A stretch of 64,000 nucleotides of DNA, taken from the NCBI GenBank assembly GCA_900758475.1, contig CAAERQ010000003.1, positions 10,270 through 74,269 on the forward strand, in the 5' to 3' direction. Numbering within the stretch: the stretch's first letter is position 1; each line of letters begins with the position of its first letter. This document shows, piece after piece, positions 8,632 through 17,321 of the stretch. A model generated the notes under the pieces. It made no database searches and was not told the origin of the DNA. It saw only the letters and a list, made by a program, of their open reading frames with translations. Source of the stretch: an uncultured Collinsella sp. GTDB taxonomy: Bacteria > Actinomycetota > Coriobacteriia > Coriobacteriales > Coriobacteriaceae. The position numbers were made by a program, and so were the translations under genes.

Positions 8632-9615
8632 CTAGTTCACTTCGACGGGTTTGGCGCCGGGGTAGCGCTCCTCAAAGTCTAGGCGGTACTTATTGTCATT
8701 GGTGCCCGCCACGTTGTCGCGCGACAGCGGCGCCACGATCTCATTCTTGTGATCCGCAGGCTTGGTGTATTTCAGGCTGATCTCCCAGGCATCACAGATT
8801 GCGTCAATGCGGTGATCCAGGTCGTCATACAGGGCAACGATGTCTTTCCAGGAACTGTAGTTCTTAGAGCTCGTCGGGACGTCCAGGTCCTCGACGATGT
8901 CGTAATACTGCTCGATGGTGTCCTCTGTGCGCTCGGCGACGTCGGCGAGATTTTGACGGGTGGTGCGATCTTCTTCCAGATAGCTGCCGTTGAAGTTCTG
9001 CGCGCAGCCACGGACGTAGTTGTCGAGGTCTTCGAGCAAGTCGTAGTATTCGCTCAGTCGGCGGTAGAGGTTCTGCTCGGAGAGCGTTGCTTCGCCGCCA
9101 TCCTCGTCGTCATCGTCATCATCGTCGTACAGGCTGTTGGGATCGCCGAGAGGCTTTAGGTCATCTTCGTCGACGTCATGGTGCAGCTTAGCTACCTCGG
9201 CAGCCGTCTGCGTGGCGGCGTTGTCGAAAGGTCTGATTGCAAAGAAGATGACCAGGGCGATGATGATCGCCACCAGCACAACGATAACGGCGATAAGCGG
9301 CCCGGTGCCGCTCTTTTTGGGAGCGGGGGTCTGTGGCGAAGCGGGCGCGTATGCGGGAGCCGGCTGCTGTTGGGGCGAGCCGCTCGCGACGGGTATGCGC
9401 TGCGTGGTCTCGACGGCCGCGGGGCTTGCGGCGGGGTCGGGTCGATAGGCGAGGGGGTCGTCCGCCTTGGCTTGCGGCGTATCGAGGGAACCGGTCTGCT
9501 CAAAAGCGGGCTGGCTATCGCTCGCGACTGTTTGCTCAACGGGTGCACCGCACGAGGTGCAGAACTTGGCATCATCTGCAAGAAGCTTGCCGCACGAGGC
9601 GCAATACCGAGACAT
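8632..9615 (-). CDS. zinc-ribbon membrane protein
   Basis: The ATG at 9615 (MSRYCASCGKLLADD) is chosen because AAAGGAG lies just upstream on the minus strand. A Cys4 zinc ribbon (CASC...CTSC, residues 5-22) is followed by a Pro/Ala/Gln-rich linker, one membrane helix (PLIAVIVVLVAIIIALVIFFAI, residues ~112-133), a run of Asp residues and a ~150-residue helical extracytoplasmic domain. The layout resembles the zinc_ribbon_2/TM proteins common in Gram-positives. Function is unknown. It is convergent with topA and separated from it by a terminator and a palindrome. Confidence 0.8.
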   Translation of the reverse strand: MSRYCASCGKLLADDAKFCTSCGAPVEQTVASDSQPAFEQTGSLDTPQAKADDPLAYRPDPAASPAAVETTQRIPVASGSPQQQPAPAYAPASPQTPAPKKSGTGPLIAVIVVLVAIIIALVIFFAIRPFDNAATQTAAEVAKLHHDVDEDDLKPLGDPNSLYDDDDDDDEDGGEATLSEQNLYRRLSEYYDLLEDLDNYVRGCAQNFNGSYLEEDRTTRQNLADVAERTEDTIEQYYDIVEDLDVPTSSKNYSSWKDIVALYDDLDHRIDAICDAWEISLKYTKPADHKNEIVAPLSRDNVAGTNDNKYRLDFEERYPGAKPVEVN

Positions 9616-9683
9616 TGCCACTCCTTTCGCCACATTTCAATGCAATACGACGATTATACCCAGCGTCCAAAATTCCCCATCAT

Positions 9684-9752
9684 AAGTTGCGGTGAAATAG
9701 GGACTGTTTGGCGGTCTCAGAGCTTCAATCAGTCCCTATTTCACCGCAACTT
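9684..9752. repeat. extragenic palindrome, GTTGCGGTGAAATAGGGACT arms (copy 1)
   Basis: A perfect 22-bp inverted repeat (9684-9705 and 9731-9752) with a 25-nt loop. A near-identical arm pair occurs at 59177-59245. It lies upstream of the zinc-ribbon gene, between divergent genes. Confidence 0.75.
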
Positions 9753-9782
9753 CGGGGATGCCTCGATGGCTAGGTTGTGGGG

Positions 9783-9834
9783 GTCATTGGGGACGTTCTT
9801 AAACGACTAGTCATTCAAGAACGTCCCCAATGAC
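9783..9834. repeat. extragenic palindrome with GGGACGTTCTT core
   Basis: GTCATTGGGGACGTTCTT (9783-9800) pairs with its exact complement at 9817-9834. A nested CTAGTCATT/AATGACTAG pair overlaps it. There is no T-run. Confidence 0.7.
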
Positions 9835-9925
9835 TAGGTGGGGTTTGGGACGCGCCGAGCACTGGGGTATCATGGCTTGGTTGATATATCTGCATTTACG
9901 CGCCTTGTAGGAAGGGGCTGCGCCC

Positions 9926-10609
9926 ATGGCTTTTGAGCCCGCTCAACATAGCTTTATCACGCTCGAGGGCGTCGACGGTGCCGGCAAGTCCACGCAGGCG
10001 CGTCTGCTTGCCCGCGCTCTTGAACTCGCTGGCTACCAGGTTGTGAGCCTGCGCGAGCCGGGCGGTACCGCCATCAGCGAAAAGATCCGTGCTCTGCTGC
10101 TCGACCCCGCCAATACGGCGATGGGCGACACTTGCGAGCTGCTGCTGTATGAGGCCGCCCGTGCCCAGCTGGTGCACGAGGTCATCGCGCCCGCCCTCGC
10201 TGCCGGCAAGGTGGTCCTGTGCGATCGCTTCTACGATTCCACGACCTGCTACCAGGCGTTTGCCGACGGCCTCGATCGCCAGATAGTGCGCGACGCCAAC
10301 AACCTGGCCGTCGCGGGTACGCACCCGGCGCTCACACTCGTTTATCACATCACGCCCGAGCAGTCGGCGCTGCGCATGGCAGCCCGTGGCGCGGCAGATC
10401 GCATGGAGGCTAAGGGCATGGCCTTCCAAGAGCGTGTCTACCAGGGTTTTTGCGCAATTGCCGCCGAGGAGCCAAACCGCGTAAAGCTCATCGACGCCAC
10501 TGCGACCGTCGAGGAAGTCTTCGAGAAGACGGTTGAGCAGGTTCGCGTCTACGGCCTCGACATTTCCCAGGACGCTGTCACCGCCGCGCTTGCCAAGGAG
10601 GCCGAGTAA
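9926..10609 (+). CDS. tmk: thymidylate kinase
   Basis: A 227-residue P-loop kinase. GVDGAGKST (residues ~15-23) is Walker A, REPGGT is the DR[YF]/substrate region and VLCDRFYDSTTCYQ follows. It phosphorylates dTMP to dTDP in the cytoplasm. The start at 9926 is preceded by AGGAAGGGG. It heads an operon with holB (1 bp gap) and ricT, matching the conserved tmk-holB-ricT neighbourhood of Firmicutes. Confidence 0.96.
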   Translation: MAFEPAQHSFITLEGVDGAGKSTQARLLARALELAGYQVVSLREPGGTAISEKIRALLLDPANTAMGDTCELLLYEAARAQLVHEVIAPALAAGKVVLCDRFYDSTTCYQAFADGLDRQIVRDANNLAVAGTHPALTLVYHITPEQSALRMAARGAADRMEAKGMAFQERVYQGFCAIAAEEPNRVKLIDATATVEEVFEKTVEQVRVYGLDISQDAVTAALAKEAE

Positions 10610-10610
10610 C

Positions 10611-11738
10611 ATGGCCCCCGCTCAGGCAAGTCTGCTGGCCAAGCTCGACACCCAACAGCGCGTGCGCGACTTTTTGACCAATGCCGTCGCCAGCGGTCGT
10701 GCATCGCACGCCTACCTGTTTTTGGGCGCGCCCGGCGCGGGCAAGCTCGACGCCGCGTGGGCGCTCGCCCAAGCCTTCCTGTGCGAGCAGGATGGCTGCG
10801 GCTCATGCGATAGCTGCGTGCGCGTCGCCCGCCATACGCACCCCGACGTGCACTATTACACGCCCGAGAGCGCCACGGGCTACCTCATCGCCCAGACGCG
10901 CGAGCTACTCGACGACGTACCCCTGGCGCCCATCCGCGCCAAGGCCAAGGTCTACATCATTGACCGTGCCGAGCAGCTGCGCGCCAACACCGCCAACGCA
11001 CTGCTCAAAACACTCGAGGAGCCGCCCGAGGGCGTTATGTTTATCTTGCTGGGCACCTCGGCAGACGTGATGTTGCCCACCATCGTGAGCCGCTGCCAGT
11101 GCGTGCCGTTTCGGCTGGTGTCGCCCGCCGTCGCCGCGCAGGCCGTGAGCCGCGCCACCGGTCAGGACCCTGCGCGTTGCCGCATGGCCGTCGCAGTAGC
11201 GGGAAGCCCCACGCGTGGCATCGAGTTCCTCAAGAGCGCCGAGCGCCAGGACGCCCGCCGTCAGATGGTTCGCGCCATCGATTCGCTTATCGCCGCCGAC
11301 GAGGCCGACGTGCTCAGCCGCGCCAAGTCACTCATCGTCGCCGTTAAGGCGCCGCTCGCCGAGGTCAAGTCCACACAGGAAAAGGTGCTCGAGCAAAACG
11401 CCGACTACCTGTCGCGTGGAGCATTGAAGCAGCTTGAGGACCGCAACAAGCGCGAACTCAACGCGCGCGAGCGTTCGGGTATCATGGAAGCGCTGGCGAG
11501 CGCGCGGACGCTCATGCGCGACGTGCTGCTGACGCTTCAGGACGAGGCAGCCGACGTGGTGAACGAAGACGTGCGCGACACGATCGGTCGGCTTGCCGCC
11601 GCGACCAATGTTGCGGGTGCCACCCGGGCGCTCGAGGCAGTCGCGACCGCCGAGCGCAACATCGCCAGAAACGTTACTCCCCAGCTGGCCATCGAGGTCA
11701 TGCTGTTCGATATCAGGAAGGCACTGAAATGCCGTTAG
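10611..11738 (+). CDS. holB: DNA polymerase III delta' subunit
   Basis: The ATG at 10611 directly follows the tmk stop, and the product (375 aa) begins MAPAQASLLAKLDTQQRV. An AAA+ clamp-loader fold is shown by AYLFLGAPGAGKLDAA (Walker A-like), a four-Cys zinc module (CEQDGCGSCDSC), PIRAKAKVYIIDRAEQL and NALLKTLEEPPEGVMFIL. Delta' is the stator of the clamp-loading complex at the replication fork. Its stop overlaps the start of ricT by 10 bp, so the two are coupled. Confidence 0.93.
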   Translation: MAPAQASLLAKLDTQQRVRDFLTNAVASGRASHAYLFLGAPGAGKLDAAWALAQAFLCEQDGCGSCDSCVRVARHTHPDVHYYTPESATGYLIAQTRELLDDVPLAPIRAKAKVYIIDRAEQLRANTANALLKTLEEPPEGVMFILLGTSADVMLPTIVSRCQCVPFRLVSPAVAAQAVSRATGQDPARCRMAVAVAGSPTRGIEFLKSAERQDARRQMVRAIDSLIAADEADVLSRAKSLIVAVKAPLAEVKSTQEKVLEQNADYLSRGALKQLEDRNKRELNARERSGIMEALASARTLMRDVLLTLQDEAADVVNEDVRDTIGRLAAATNVAGATRALEAVATAERNIARNVTPQLAIEVMLFDIRKALKCR

Positions 11739-13429
11739 TCGTACCCGTTAAGTTTACCTACGCCTCGCGCGACCTGTGGTTCGATCCGCAGGATCTGGAT
11801 ATCCTCGAGGCCGATTATGCCATTTGCTCCACCGAGCGCGGAACCGAGATCGGCCTGGTCACGGCCGATCCCTTTGAGGTGCCGCAAGACGAGATCGGTC
11901 AGCCGCTCAAGCCCGTGCTGCGCGTGGCGAGCGACATCGACCTGCAGCTTGCCGACGACCTGGCCATCCAGGGCGACGAGGCCATGGTCGACTTCCGCCG
12001 CCTGGTCAAGGAGCTCGACCTCGAGATGAAGCCGGTCGGCGTCGAGTACCTGTTTGGCGGCGAGAAGGCCGTGTTCTACTTTGCGGCCGAGGAGCGCGTC
12101 GATTTTCGCCAGCTCGTCAAGGATCTGTCCTCGACGCTGCACATTCGCGTCGACATGCGCCAGATCGGCGTGCGCGACGAGACCCGCCTGGTGGGCGGCT
12201 ATGCCCAGTGCGGACAGGAGCTCTGCTGCACGCGCTTTGGCGGACAGTTTGAGCCCGTTTCGATCCGCATGGCAAAAGAGCAGGACCTGCCGCTCAACTC
12301 GTCCAAGATCAGCGGCGTGTGCGGCCGCCTGATGTGCTGCCTGCGTTATGAGTTCGAGGCGTACAAGGACTTTAAGAGCCGTGCGCCCAAAAAGAAGACG
12401 CTCATCGATACGCCGCTCGGTAAGGCGCGTATCCAGGAGTATGACACGCCGCGTGAGCAGCTGGTGCTGCGCCTGGAGAACGGCAAAGTCTTTAAGGTCA
12501 ACCTGGCCGATATGACGTGCTCGGAGGGTTGCAAAAAGAAGGCCGCCGAGCAGGGCTGCAACTGCCGCCCCGACTGCGTGACGCGCGACGTGCTCGAGCG
12601 CATTGAGTCGCCCGAGATGCGCCTGGCGCTCATGGAGCTCGATCGCGAGAACGGCGTCGACGTGGGCGATGGCCTGTCGAGTGCCGACCGTCTGGCCGGC
12701 ACGTCGATGCCCAAGCGCCGTCGTCGCGATGCTGAATCCGATGCTCGCGCCGGTCAGGGTCAGGGCGAGGGCCGTGGCCGCGGAAAGGGCCGCGGCAAGG
12801 CCGAGGCACCCGAGGCCGAGGAGGCCGCCGGTGCCCGTCGCCGCCGCAAGCGCGCGGGCTCGGGCGATGCTACCGAGGCTGCAGCCGCGGGCAAGAACGC
12901 CTCTCGCGAGCGCGAGGTCCAGCAGCCCCAGCAGCAGAACCGCGGCGGTGGCATGAACCCCACACGTCGCCGCCGCCGTCATCTGTCGAGCGAGGAGCGC
13001 GAGGACGCCTTCCGCGCCGCAGCTGCTCGCGAGGCTGGTGCCGCTTCCAAGGGCCCCTCGGCCTCCGATGCGTCTGCCGACAAGGGCGGCAAGTCGCGTG
13101 GCGAGGAGGAACGCGCGCCGCGTCCGCGCCGTCGCCATTCCTCGGGCGCGCAACAGAAGCCCTCAGTGCCCTCCGTGGCCGATCAGGTCTCGGATGGCGA
13201 GGTCAAGGTCACGCGCCGTCGCCCCGGAGATGGCGGAGGGGCGGCCGCCAAGGCCGCGCGCGGCGCTGCTCGCGACGAACACGAGTCGCGCGAAGATCGT
13301 GGTGGCGAGGGTTCGGCCGACCAGGGCCAGAAGCGCCGTCGCCGTCGTCGTTCCCGCAAGCCGCGCCAGGATGGCGGTGAGGGCTCGACCCAAAACCCGT
13401 CCGCATCGCAACCGCCCACCGGCGAATAG
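11729..13429 (+). CDS. PSP1-domain protein, RicT/YaaT-like with long basic tail
   Basis: The N-terminal ~270 residues match RicT/YaaT: GTEIGLV, LVGGYAQCGQELCCTRFGGQF, SKISGVCGRLMCCLRYE and further Cys residues (CSEGCKKKAAEQGCNC). In Bacillus, RicT works with RicA/RicF in an Fe-S Y-complex that modulates RNase Y. The total length of 566 aa is about twice the family norm, because residues ~330-566 are a low-complexity Arg/Ala/Glu/Gly tail resembling RNA-binding disordered tails. The start overlaps the holB end. Confidence 0.88.
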   Translation: MPLVVPVKFTYASRDLWFDPQDLDILEADYAICSTERGTEIGLVTADPFEVPQDEIGQPLKPVLRVASDIDLQLADDLAIQGDEAMVDFRRLVKELDLEMKPVGVEYLFGGEKAVFYFAAEERVDFRQLVKDLSSTLHIRVDMRQIGVRDETRLVGGYAQCGQELCCTRFGGQFEPVSIRMAKEQDLPLNSSKISGVCGRLMCCLRYEFEAYKDFKSRAPKKKTLIDTPLGKARIQEYDTPREQLVLRLENGKVFKVNLADMTCSEGCKKKAAEQGCNCRPDCVTRDVLERIESPEMRLALMELDRENGVDVGDGLSSADRLAGTSMPKRRRRDAESDARAGQGQGEGRGRGKGRGKAEAPEAEEAAGARRRRKRAGSGDATEAAAAGKNASREREVQQPQQQNRGGGMNPTRRRRRHLSSEEREDAFRAAAAREAGAASKGPSASDASADKGGKSRGEEERAPRPRRRHSSGAQQKPSVPSVADQVSDGEVKVTRRRPGDGGGAAAKAARGAARDEHESREDRGGEGSADQGQKRRRRRRSRKPRQDGGEGSTQNPSASQPPTGE

Positions 13430-13493
13430 CGCCCGCAAACGGATTTAACCTGCCTGACCCCAAACGCGTCGGGGTACCATAGCGCTGAATCAA

Positions 13494-13529
13494 CAACCCT
13501 CCCTGCGACCGAGCGTAGGGAGGGTTGTG
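13494..13529 (+). promoter_or_regulatory. hairpin covering the comF ribosome binding site
   Basis: ACAACCCTCCCT pairs with AGGGAGGGTTGT around a 12-nt loop. The 3' arm contains the GGGAGGG that would serve the GTG at 13532. It could terminate ricT poorly or hide the comF RBS. Confidence 0.55.
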
Positions 13530-13531
13530 TC

Positions 13532-14338
13532 GTGAAGAGACATTTGAATGTGTTGGGATGCCTGCAAGGTGCCGGCATCCTACCGTTTGCGGACGAATTG
13601 TTACCGTTTGCCGAGCAGGCGGCGCACGAGGCGCTTGAGGCGTTGTCGCCCACGCGATGTGCTGGCTGCGAGCGCGCCGGCGCGCTTATTTGCCAAGACT
13701 GCCTGGCCGCGCTCGCGCTCATTGACCCACGTTATAGCTGCACCCGATGCGGAGCCCCGTTTGGAGACTTGCTGTGCACCGAGTGCTCGGTCGAGGGTGC
13801 GTCTTCGGCGATGGCCGAAGCGCTCGACCGGTGCCTGGCATGTGCCGTTTACACGCATCCGCTGCCGCGGATCATTAAAGCGTACAAAGACGCGGGCGAG
13901 CGACGCCTGGCACCGTATCTGGCAGAGCTGCTATACGACACCGCCTTACATGCCCAGGTCGCGGCACCCGAACGCTTAGGCGGTGTGTTGTCCGGCGCCG
14001 ATGCAGTGGTGTTTGTGCCCGCGACGGCGGCGGCGTTTCGGCGACGCGGCTTCGATCATATGGAAGCCATCGCGCGCCCATTTTGCGAGCTGTCGGGTGT
14101 TCCGCTGCTCGACGCCCTCGTTAAGTACGGACATGGCGACCAGCGTGAACTCAGTCGTGAAGAACGCCGTGAACGCGCCCGAGGCATGTACGAGACTGTT
14201 GAGGACGTGCGGGGCCGCCGCCTGCTGCTTATCGACGACGTTATCACCACGGGTGCGACGATGGCGGCGGCTTCGGCGGAACTCAAGCGCGCCGGCGCCG
14301 TAGCGGTCGATGGCCTCGCTATCGCACGCGTTTGGTAG
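13532..14338 (+). CDS. comF: ComF-family phosphoribosyltransferase-like protein
   Basis: A 268-residue ComF-family protein with a GTG start. An N-terminal double zinc module (CAGCERAGALICQDC; CTRCGAPFGDLLCTEC) is followed by a PRTase domain with YKDAGERRLAPYLAELL, VVFVPATAAAFRRRGFDHM and the PRPP loop LLLIDDVITTGATMAAA. ComF proteins act in DNA uptake or processing in competent bacteria, though many have unknown roles. It follows ricT by ~100 bp and is followed closely by an unrelated hypothetical gene. Confidence 0.88.
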   Translation: MKRHLNVLGCLQGAGILPFADELLPFAEQAAHEALEALSPTRCAGCERAGALICQDCLAALALIDPRYSCTRCGAPFGDLLCTECSVEGASSAMAEALDRCLACAVYTHPLPRIIKAYKDAGERRLAPYLAELLYDTALHAQVAAPERLGGVLSGADAVVFVPATAAAFRRRGFDHMEAIARPFCELSGVPLLDALVKYGHGDQRELSREERRERARGMYETVEDVRGRRLLLIDDVITTGATMAAASAELKRAGAVAVDGLAIARVW

Positions 14339-14348
14339 GGGTGGTTTT

Positions 14349-15458
14349 GTGGCAGTGAAGATTGAGCGGCGCAACGAGCCGACAAGCGAACAGCTAGCGG
14401 CTTCCGTAATCCTAACAGGCGCCTCGGCGCTACGCATGATGCGCGCCGAGCGCCGGCAGATGGGCTACATAAGCTGGAAGGACCTCGATCCCGATGAAGA
14501 GCGCCGTGTGCTGCGCACGTCGTCGCCCTCGACCGAGGACATCTATCTTCCCGACTTGGTGCGGATTGGGGCCGCAAGCGGCGAGGTGCAAGAGGATTTG
14601 TGCTTGCTGGTAGGGTCTGCAGCGCAGCGCCGCCGCATTCTTGGCGTGAGCTGGTCCGTATGCTCCGGGTTGCCCGCTGGCTCGATTCTAGAGGTGGAAC
14701 CGGGGGTGTACAGTCTATCTCCCGAGGCCCTTTGTGTTGCCGTTGCGCGCGAGGTCGGCTGCATCCAGGCATTTGCCCTGGCCCAGGAGCTGTGCTCTAA
14801 GATTTCGCTGAGTGACCGCGGGAAGTATCTGCCTCCCTACACCTCGCCCGTTACGAATAAACTTGCAAAGGACAAGGACCAGCCAGCAGACGTGGGCTAC
14901 TTTGAGGTTGAGCCGGTGCTGACGCCCGATCGTCTGGCAGATTACCTCGCGGTATGCAAGGGGAATGCGGCCAAAAAACTGCAGCGTCTGTGTCCCTACT
15001 TGTCAGAAAACTTGCGCTCGCCCATGGAGTGCATCATGCTCGCTCTGTTTTCGCTTCCGTTTTCCTATGGCGGATTTGCCTGCGGTCCCTTTAAGACCGA
15101 CTACAAGATTGAGTTCGATGACCGCGCGCAGGCAATCTCGGGGATGCCGCATGCAGTTTGCGATGCGTATCAGGAAGCAGCCCGGTTTGACCTGGAATAC
15201 AACGGTGAGCTGGGTCATTCCTCCCGGAGGGGACGTATCCATGATGAAAAGCGCAACACGGGCTTGATTACTATGGGAATCGAGGTCGCGACGGTCAACA
15301 ACGAAATGCTCTGTGACATGGAAGCGATGGAAGCACTCGCATGGCGCATCCACCAGCGCATGAGTAAGCGATATCGCAACCGTGTTGACGCTCGCAGAAA
15401 GAAACAAGAGGCGCTATTTAACACGCTGCGGGCGTGTTTTGGGCTTAAACCCGCCTAA
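14349..15458 (+). CDS. hypothetical protein with nuclease-like C-terminal motif
   Basis: The GTG at 14349 follows AGGGGTGG by about 5 bp; a second GTG lies two codons on. The ~369-residue product has no family I recognise. Residues near the C-terminus read LEYNGELGH...DEKRNTGLITMGIEVATV, resembling the E-x-D/N-G-x-x-H...D-x-x-R...L-x-x-x-G-x-x-V pattern of DUF559/Vsr-type PD-(D/E)XK nucleases. That link is an inference. The gene sits alone between comF and a MITE-like element, in a position consistent with accessory DNA. Confidence 0.6.
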   Translation: MAVKIERRNEPTSEQLAASVILTGASALRMMRAERRQMGYISWKDLDPDEERRVLRTSSPSTEDIYLPDLVRIGAASGEVQEDLCLLVGSAAQRRRILGVSWSVCSGLPAGSILEVEPGVYSLSPEALCVAVAREVGCIQAFALAQELCSKISLSDRGKYLPPYTSPVTNKLAKDKDQPADVGYFEVEPVLTPDRLADYLAVCKGNAAKKLQRLCPYLSENLRSPMECIMLALFSLPFSYGGFACGPFKTDYKIEFDDRAQAISGMPHAVCDAYQEAARFDLEYNGELGHSSRRGRIHDEKRNTGLITMGIEVATVNNEMLCDMEAMEALAWRIHQRMSKRYRNRVDARRKKQEALFNTLRACFGLKPA

Positions 15459-15494
15459 CAATGCTCTGAAACAGGGGGGGGTGGATATATGCTC

Positions 15495-15711
15495 TGGCCA
15501 AAATATAGCAAATATGAGTACTGCTACAAATTCAGTAACAGCAAAATCAGGGATTTTGGGACTGGAAGATGGGGTAAATTAGAAAGATATTAAACAAATG
15601 TGGAATATCCTGGCATCAATCTGACGTTATAGAGCATGAAAACAGCTTGCAGAGCCAAAAACTCCTGCTACTAAATTGGTAACAGTACTCATATTTGCTA
15701 TTTTTTGGCCA
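15495..15711. repeat. MITE-like element with inverted ends (copy 2)
   Basis: Imperfect 47-bp inverted ends: TGGCCAAAATATAGC...GAGTACTGCTAC at the left and GTAACAGTACTC...TTTTTTGGCCA at the right. They match the ends of the element at 893-1120. The interior is AT-rich, lacks an ORF and is unlike copy 1. The rest of 15459-15811 shows no gene. Confidence 0.7.
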
Positions 15712-15832
15712 CGGCGCCCTAAGACGGGTGTGTTGGGGCTTTCCATAGGGGAGCGACGGGCTTAATCAGAGCGCGTGCGGCCCGTCCTGACCTGCGAAAT
15801 CTGTACTCGCGATGCGAATAACGCCCCTAACC

Positions 15833-15861
15833 TTAAACTTTAGCTTGAACTTAGCTATAAT
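15833..15861 (+). promoter_or_regulatory. sigma-70 type promoter for the binding-protein gene
   Basis: TTAAAC, a 17-bp spacer and a consensus TATAAT. Transcription would begin near 15868, leaving about 325 nt of leader before the lipoprotein ATG. Confidence 0.7.
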
Positions 15862-15867
15862 GCGCTA

Positions 15868-16192
15868 CGTTCCTACCAGGCTGTGGTTGCGGACGGACGA
15901 AATGCCCGTCCTAGTCCAAGACAGACGCGGTCAAAGGGATCCACGTAAGCGACCGCGTGCGCGCGGCGCGATCATGGCGCGTCCTAGATGTAAGCCGCAC
16001 CGTCCGTTCTACTTTCTTTGGGGCAATACCGCCTCGCGGGCGAGCGGGCCAGTCGTGAAGGTGGCTGCGGCCTCCCGAGCAAACACCCCGGTGCGCAAGT
16101 GTGGGGTCAAATACCAGGTCAGCTGGTGGGAACAACCTGATATTCCGCGCAACGCACGGATCGTATACGACACAGAAGGCAGGGTAGTGGAC
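15868..16192 (+). other. long 5' leader, possible structured RNA
   Basis: The ~325-nt GC-rich leader contains several inverted repeats, for example GGACGGACG...CGTCC near 15890. It stays open in the frame of the downstream gene, but the translation (Arg/Pro/Trp-rich) does not look like protein. I could not match it to 6S RNA, RNase P RNA, tmRNA or a known riboswitch. Confidence 0.35.
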
Positions 16193-17218
16193 ATGGTGAG
16201 GGGCAGCTTGATGCACGCGGCTCGGTTAGGTGCTGGGACCGCAGCGGTCATCGCCGTTTTGGGCCTGAGCGGATGCGCGTTCAACCCGCTGTCTACGTTC
16301 ACGACTCCCACGATCGACCAGATCGAGTACGAGACCGTCACGCCGGCGGTGTCGGACGATGCCCTGGTCACTCCTGGAACCCTGACGGTCGCCCTCGATA
16401 CTTCCGATGCGCCGCAGGCCATGCAGGGCGCCGACGGCGAGCTCACGGGATATGCGGTTGACGCCGCCCGCGCCCTCGCAAGCCGCATGGGCCTTAAGGT
16501 CGCCTTTGTCGATGCGTCCTCGGCAGGTTCCGCGCTCGGCGACAAAAAGGCTGATATCTTTATCGGCGAGATCAACTCCACAGACGGGGACGTTAGCACG
16601 CTCGGCACCTGCCTGTACGATGCCGCTTCTGTGTTCGGTAAAACCAGCGATGGTGGGTCGCTAAGCGTTTCCACCGATACCCTTAACACGTCTACCCTGG
16701 GTGTCCAGATGTCCTCGGCCTCGCAGGAGGCGCTTGCTAAGCAGAGCATCACCGCCAACCAAAAGACCTACTCCAACATCAACGAGTGCTTTGAGGCGCT
16801 CGAGTCCGGCGAGGTCGACTATGTGATCTGCGACTCCACGGCCGGCGGCTACCTTGCACGCCTGATGAGCGAGGTCTCCTATGTCGGTGCGCTCGAGGCG
16901 CCCTCGACGCTTGGTGTTGCGGGCCTCTCGTCCAATGACGAACTGTGCCGTGCCGTGAGCGATGCCCTCGACAGCATCACGGTCGACGGTACGCTCGAGG
17001 CAGTCCACTGCGTATGGTATGGCACGATGCCCTACGACCTCACCACTAAGACGGTTTCGGGCGCTAACGTGCAGCCGGGCGACTCTGAGTCCAGTGAGAC
17101 CACGTCCTCCGGCAGCGAGTCCTCCGATTCCAACAATGAGACCGCATCCTCCGAGGACAAATCGTCCAGCCAGGAAGGCACCATCACTGACGACGACATT
17201 AACAAACTTAATAGCTAG
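16193..17218 (+). CDS. lipoprotein substrate-binding protein (SBP family 3)
   Basis: The ATG at 16193 gives a lipoprotein signal peptide (hydrophobic core, then LSGC lipobox, Cys near residue 25) and 341 residues. The body reads TPGTLTVALDTSDAPQAMQ, LTGYAVDAARALASRMGLKVAFVDA, ADIFIGEI and a second lobe ending LCRAVSDALDSI, the pattern of periplasmic binding protein type 2 for amino acids or related solutes. A Ser/Glu-rich tail of ~45 residues follows. No permease or ATPase gene is adjacent, so it may serve a remote transporter or signal. A strong terminator follows. Confidence 0.82.
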   Translation: MVRGSLMHAARLGAGTAAVIAVLGLSGCAFNPLSTFTTPTIDQIEYETVTPAVSDDALVTPGTLTVALDTSDAPQAMQGADGELTGYAVDAARALASRMGLKVAFVDASSAGSALGDKKADIFIGEINSTDGDVSTLGTCLYDAASVFGKTSDGGSLSVSTDTLNTSTLGVQMSSASQEALAKQSITANQKTYSNINECFEALESGEVDYVICDSTAGGYLARLMSEVSYVGALEAPSTLGVAGLSSNDELCRAVSDALDSITVDGTLEAVHCVWYGTMPYDLTTKTVSGANVQPGDSESSETTSSGSESSDSNNETASSEDKSSSQEGTITDDDINKLNS

Positions 17219-17285
17219 TTATTGCTAGGGGTGGTGTCTCCTATACCTTGGAAAGGACACCTCTTCACGGTTTCAACACGCACTG

Positions 17286-17321
17286 CCGGGCTTCCCCAAT
17301 AGGGGAGCCCGGCTTTTCCAT
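17286..17321 (+). terminator. rho-independent terminator after the binding-protein gene
   Basis: GCCGGGCT-TCCCC / GGGG-AGCCCGGC with an AATA loop, then TTTT. The rest of 17219-17535 shows nothing further that I can identify. Confidence 0.85.

Noticed and set aside
15812..16192. N-terminal extension of the binding protein from the upstream in-frame start
   Set aside because: The extension is Arg/Pro/Trp-rich, overlaps the -10 box and would bury the signal peptide with its LSGC lipobox; the start at 16193 is preferred.
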